8,889 nucleotides of DNA. It comes from Alistipes sp. GTDB taxonomy: Bacteria > Bacteroidota > Bacteroidia > Bacteroidales > Rikenellaceae. The notes under the pieces were generated by a model. The model saw only the letters and a program-made list of their open reading frames with translations, made no database searches and was not told where the DNA came from. This document shows, in pieces, positions 7,469 to 8,889 of this stretch. How positions within the stretch are numbered: the first letter of the stretch is position 1; every line of letters begins with the position of its first letter. Made by a program: the position numbers and the translations under genes. The stretch lies in NCBI GenBank assembly GCA_017934845.1, contig JAGBIR010000116.1, forward strand, positions 1 to 8,889. Reading direction: 5' to 3'.

Positions 7469-8686
7469 TTAAAACCAAGCGTCGGGATTGTATTGCGACT
7501 CAACTTCATCCTCAATTGAATCGTTCAGCATTGTGAATAAATCAAAGCCCGTAATCTGCTCAATCTCGCGTACGCTCATAAAATATTCGCTCTTCAGCAT
7601 GGTGCTACCGCCCGAATCATGGTGCTGGATAAACAGACCAATGGCCTGCAACTGCGATGCATCGGATATCTCAGCTATGGCCTTACCCGTGCGACCGTTA
7701 ACCGTACGCAGCATAAGTTTATAATAGTGCGTAGGCACAGGACAACTTACGCCTGCCGCGGTAGTCGTTGCCGCGATTGACGAATGGCGTTCGCCATCGA
7801 AATATGCACCCGTTACGACATATAACGTATCGGCGCATATCTCGCTGCGCACCTTACCCTCCAAATTACTCCACAATTTCTGATTAAAATCGCCATACTG
7901 AGGGGTCATATTTGTCCAATAGAAGGTCTGATCCATCATCTTCTGCGAACATTTACGGTCGGCAGCAGCAATCTGATGACCACGGTCGTAACGACCCGCG
8001 TATGAGCGTGTCAAGTTAGGCTGATACTGCACCGGAATCGAAGGCTCGGCAATAAAATCATCGTTTCGTTTTGCAGAGCCGGTGGTATAGAACGAGTGCA
8101 TAGGATATGCCACCCATAAAGCGGCCTTTTTCGTACGGTCGAAGCACATCGTGTAGTTTCGCACATTGCTCTTCGAGCCTACATTATCGGTATAGTAACG
8201 ATAGTAGAAGTTCTCGTTCTCGACGCACAACGGCAACTCCGGCCATGCCTTCTTAATCACGCCCGACATATTGGGATTATCGGGTGTAGGCTTCTCGACC
8301 GACAGCTGCGTCAAATTCAAGCTGAAACGCTTTCCGCCCGTAAACTCCACACCAATCTCTGCCACGCGCTGCACGCCCGAGTAGTTGGGTTGCAGATAGA
8401 GATATACGATTTTCGTTGCCTGTCCCTGCGCAATCTCGCCCATTATGGTCGTACTATTGTCGGACAATCGACACCAACCGCCATCAGAATCTATTGTGAT
8501 TTCATAGCGCATACCCTGTTGTGCGGTCAGCACCACAGCGCACTCTTTAGTCTCTCCATCAACAGTAGATACCGAAAGCTCAGCATTGATAATCGACACA
8601 TCCTCACTGTCGCTACAAGCCACAGCAGCTACAACAGCAAGTAGAGTAATAACAAATTTTCTTACTTTCCCAACGATAAAGTTCAT
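7469..8686 (-). CDS. Lipoprotein DNA/RNA non-specific endonuclease (NUC1 family) with N-terminal BACON-like domain
   Basis: This is a predicted surface-anchored nuclease of 405 residues that would cut DNA and RNA with a bound Mg2+ ion. A lipoprotein signal peptide ends in AVAC with C24 lipidated, followed by SDSED, an acid-rich stretch typical of surface-exported Bacteroidetes lipoproteins. Residues of about 30-130 look like a BACON-type beta-sandwich (GGWCRLS near W71, then NYSGVQRVAEIGVEF and LNLTQLS), then a short Pro/Asn linker. The nuclease domain (about 170-385) has the signature DRGHQIAAADR with general base H237, then TNMTPQ, and FNQKLWSNLE with the metal-binding N268 and E276. The family C-terminal pattern (SVREIEQITGFDLF) is also present. 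All key residues are intact, so activity is expected. It is the first gene of the four-gene unit and starts 35 bases after the upstream terminator hairpin. The nuclease assignment is firm; the BACON call is moderate. Confidence 0.93.
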   Translation of the reverse strand: MNFIVGKVRKFVITLLAVVAAVACSDSEDVSIINAELSVSTVDGETKECAVVLTAQQGMRYEITIDSDGGWCRLSDNSTTIMGEIAQGQATKIVYLYLQPNYSGVQRVAEIGVEFTGGKRFSLNLTQLSVEKPTPDNPNMSGVIKKAWPELPLCVENENFYYRYYTDNVGSKSNVRNYTMCFDRTKKAALWVAYPMHSFYTTGSAKRNDDFIAEPSIPVQYQPNLTRSYAGRYDRGHQIAAADRKCSQKMMDQTFYWTNMTPQYGDFNQKLWSNLEGKVRSEICADTLYVVTGAYFDGERHSSIAATTTAAGVSCPVPTHYYKLMLRTVNGRTGKAIAEISDASQLQAIGLFIQHHDSGGSTMLKSEYFMSVREIEQITGFDLFTMLNDSIEDEVESQYNPDAWF

Positions 8687-8721
8687 CGTTAACTATATAA
8701 AAAAGGTATAACATTAAATAA

Positions 8722-8761
8722 GATTTCATCGCCCGCCGCCAAAGCGACGGGCGACAAAATC
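8722..8761 (-). terminator. Long hairpin terminator of the gene at the right edge
   Basis: Read on the minus strand, GTCGCCCGTCGC pairs with GCGGCGGGCGAT around a four-base loop, and the flanking GATTTT and GAAATC continue the helix. The stem is about 18 pairs, 3 of them G-U pairs. A T-rich stretch (TTATTT) follows on the minus strand, weaker than a pure T run. It begins 40 bases after the stop of the partial gene at the right edge and ends 35 bases before the nuclease start codon, so it should insulate the four-gene unit from transcription arriving from upstream. Confidence 0.72.
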
Positions 8762-8801
8762 CTCTATATAACGGAATTAATCATTTTAGACTAATTCATT
8801 T

Positions 8802-8889
8802 TTAGAAATCTACACGAGTGTGCAACTTACCGCAGTGCAAACGGTCCGCACAACCCTCCTTCAACTCATAATTACCATTCTCATGATCT
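8802..8889 (-). CDS. C-terminal end of an unrecognised protein (cut by window edge)
   Basis: Only the last 28 codons and the TAA stop are inside the window; the gene continues beyond 8889. The tail reads DHENGNYELKEG, then CADRLHCGKL, then HTRVDF. It is hydrophilic and has two cysteines seven residues apart. I do not recognise a family from so short a piece. It is supported as a real gene end by its same-strand position directly before the strong terminator at 8722-8761 and by codon choice like its neighbours. An open frame this short could occur by chance, so confidence is moderate. Confidence 0.55.
   Translation of the reverse strand, partial: DHENGNYELKEGCADRLHCGKLHTRVDF

Noticed and set aside
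1..8889. Searched for tRNA or rRNA genes, CRISPR repeats, insertion-sequence ends and long direct repeats.
   Set aside because: None was seen; all larger stretches are coding, and the longest gap is 156 bases (1994-2149).

Overview
The window looks like chromosomal DNA from a member of the Bacteroidota, most likely order Bacteroidales. The signs are a TonB-dependent receptor with an N-terminal carboxypeptidase-regulatory-like domain, a lipoprotein with a DUF5689-type domain, a BACON-like domain, acid-rich residues right after the lipoprotein cysteines, A/T-rich start regions without clear Shine-Dalgarno sequences, and a TAnnTTTG-type promoter. I cannot place the genus from sequence alone. Every gene I can support is read from the minus strand, so the biological order runs from high to low coordinates.

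The right edge (8802-8889) holds the last 28 codons of an unrecognised gene, followed by a strong hairpin terminator (8722-8761). Next comes a tight run of four genes with gaps of about 13-26 bases: a surface-type lipoprotein nuclease of the DNA/RNA non-specific (NUC1, DRGH) family (7469-8686), a secreted endonuclease/exonuclease/phosphatase-family protein (6408-7442), a 974-residue TonB-dependent outer-membrane receptor (3465-6389), and a DUF5689-like lipoprotein with an OB-fold-like segment (2150-3445). A second hairpin with a seven-T tail (2092-2129) closes this unit. The four genes therefore form a self-contained transcription unit bracketed by terminators.

Below it, a good match to the Bacteroidetes promoter (2052-2083) and a leader hairpin (2029-2045) precede a full-length DsbD-type thiol:disulfide interchange protein (38-1993) with all six expected redox cysteines. 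It is a separate housekeeping unit. The last 37 bases of the window hold no gene I can support.

My reading of the four-gene unit is a candidate system for capturing extracellular nucleic acid or another phosphodiester substrate. A surface nuclease would cut the polymer, an OB-fold lipoprotein would bind pieces in the position a SusD protein would occupy, the TonB receptor would import them, and the periplasmic EEP enzyme would hydrolyse them further. The gene identities are well supported. The joint function is inference.
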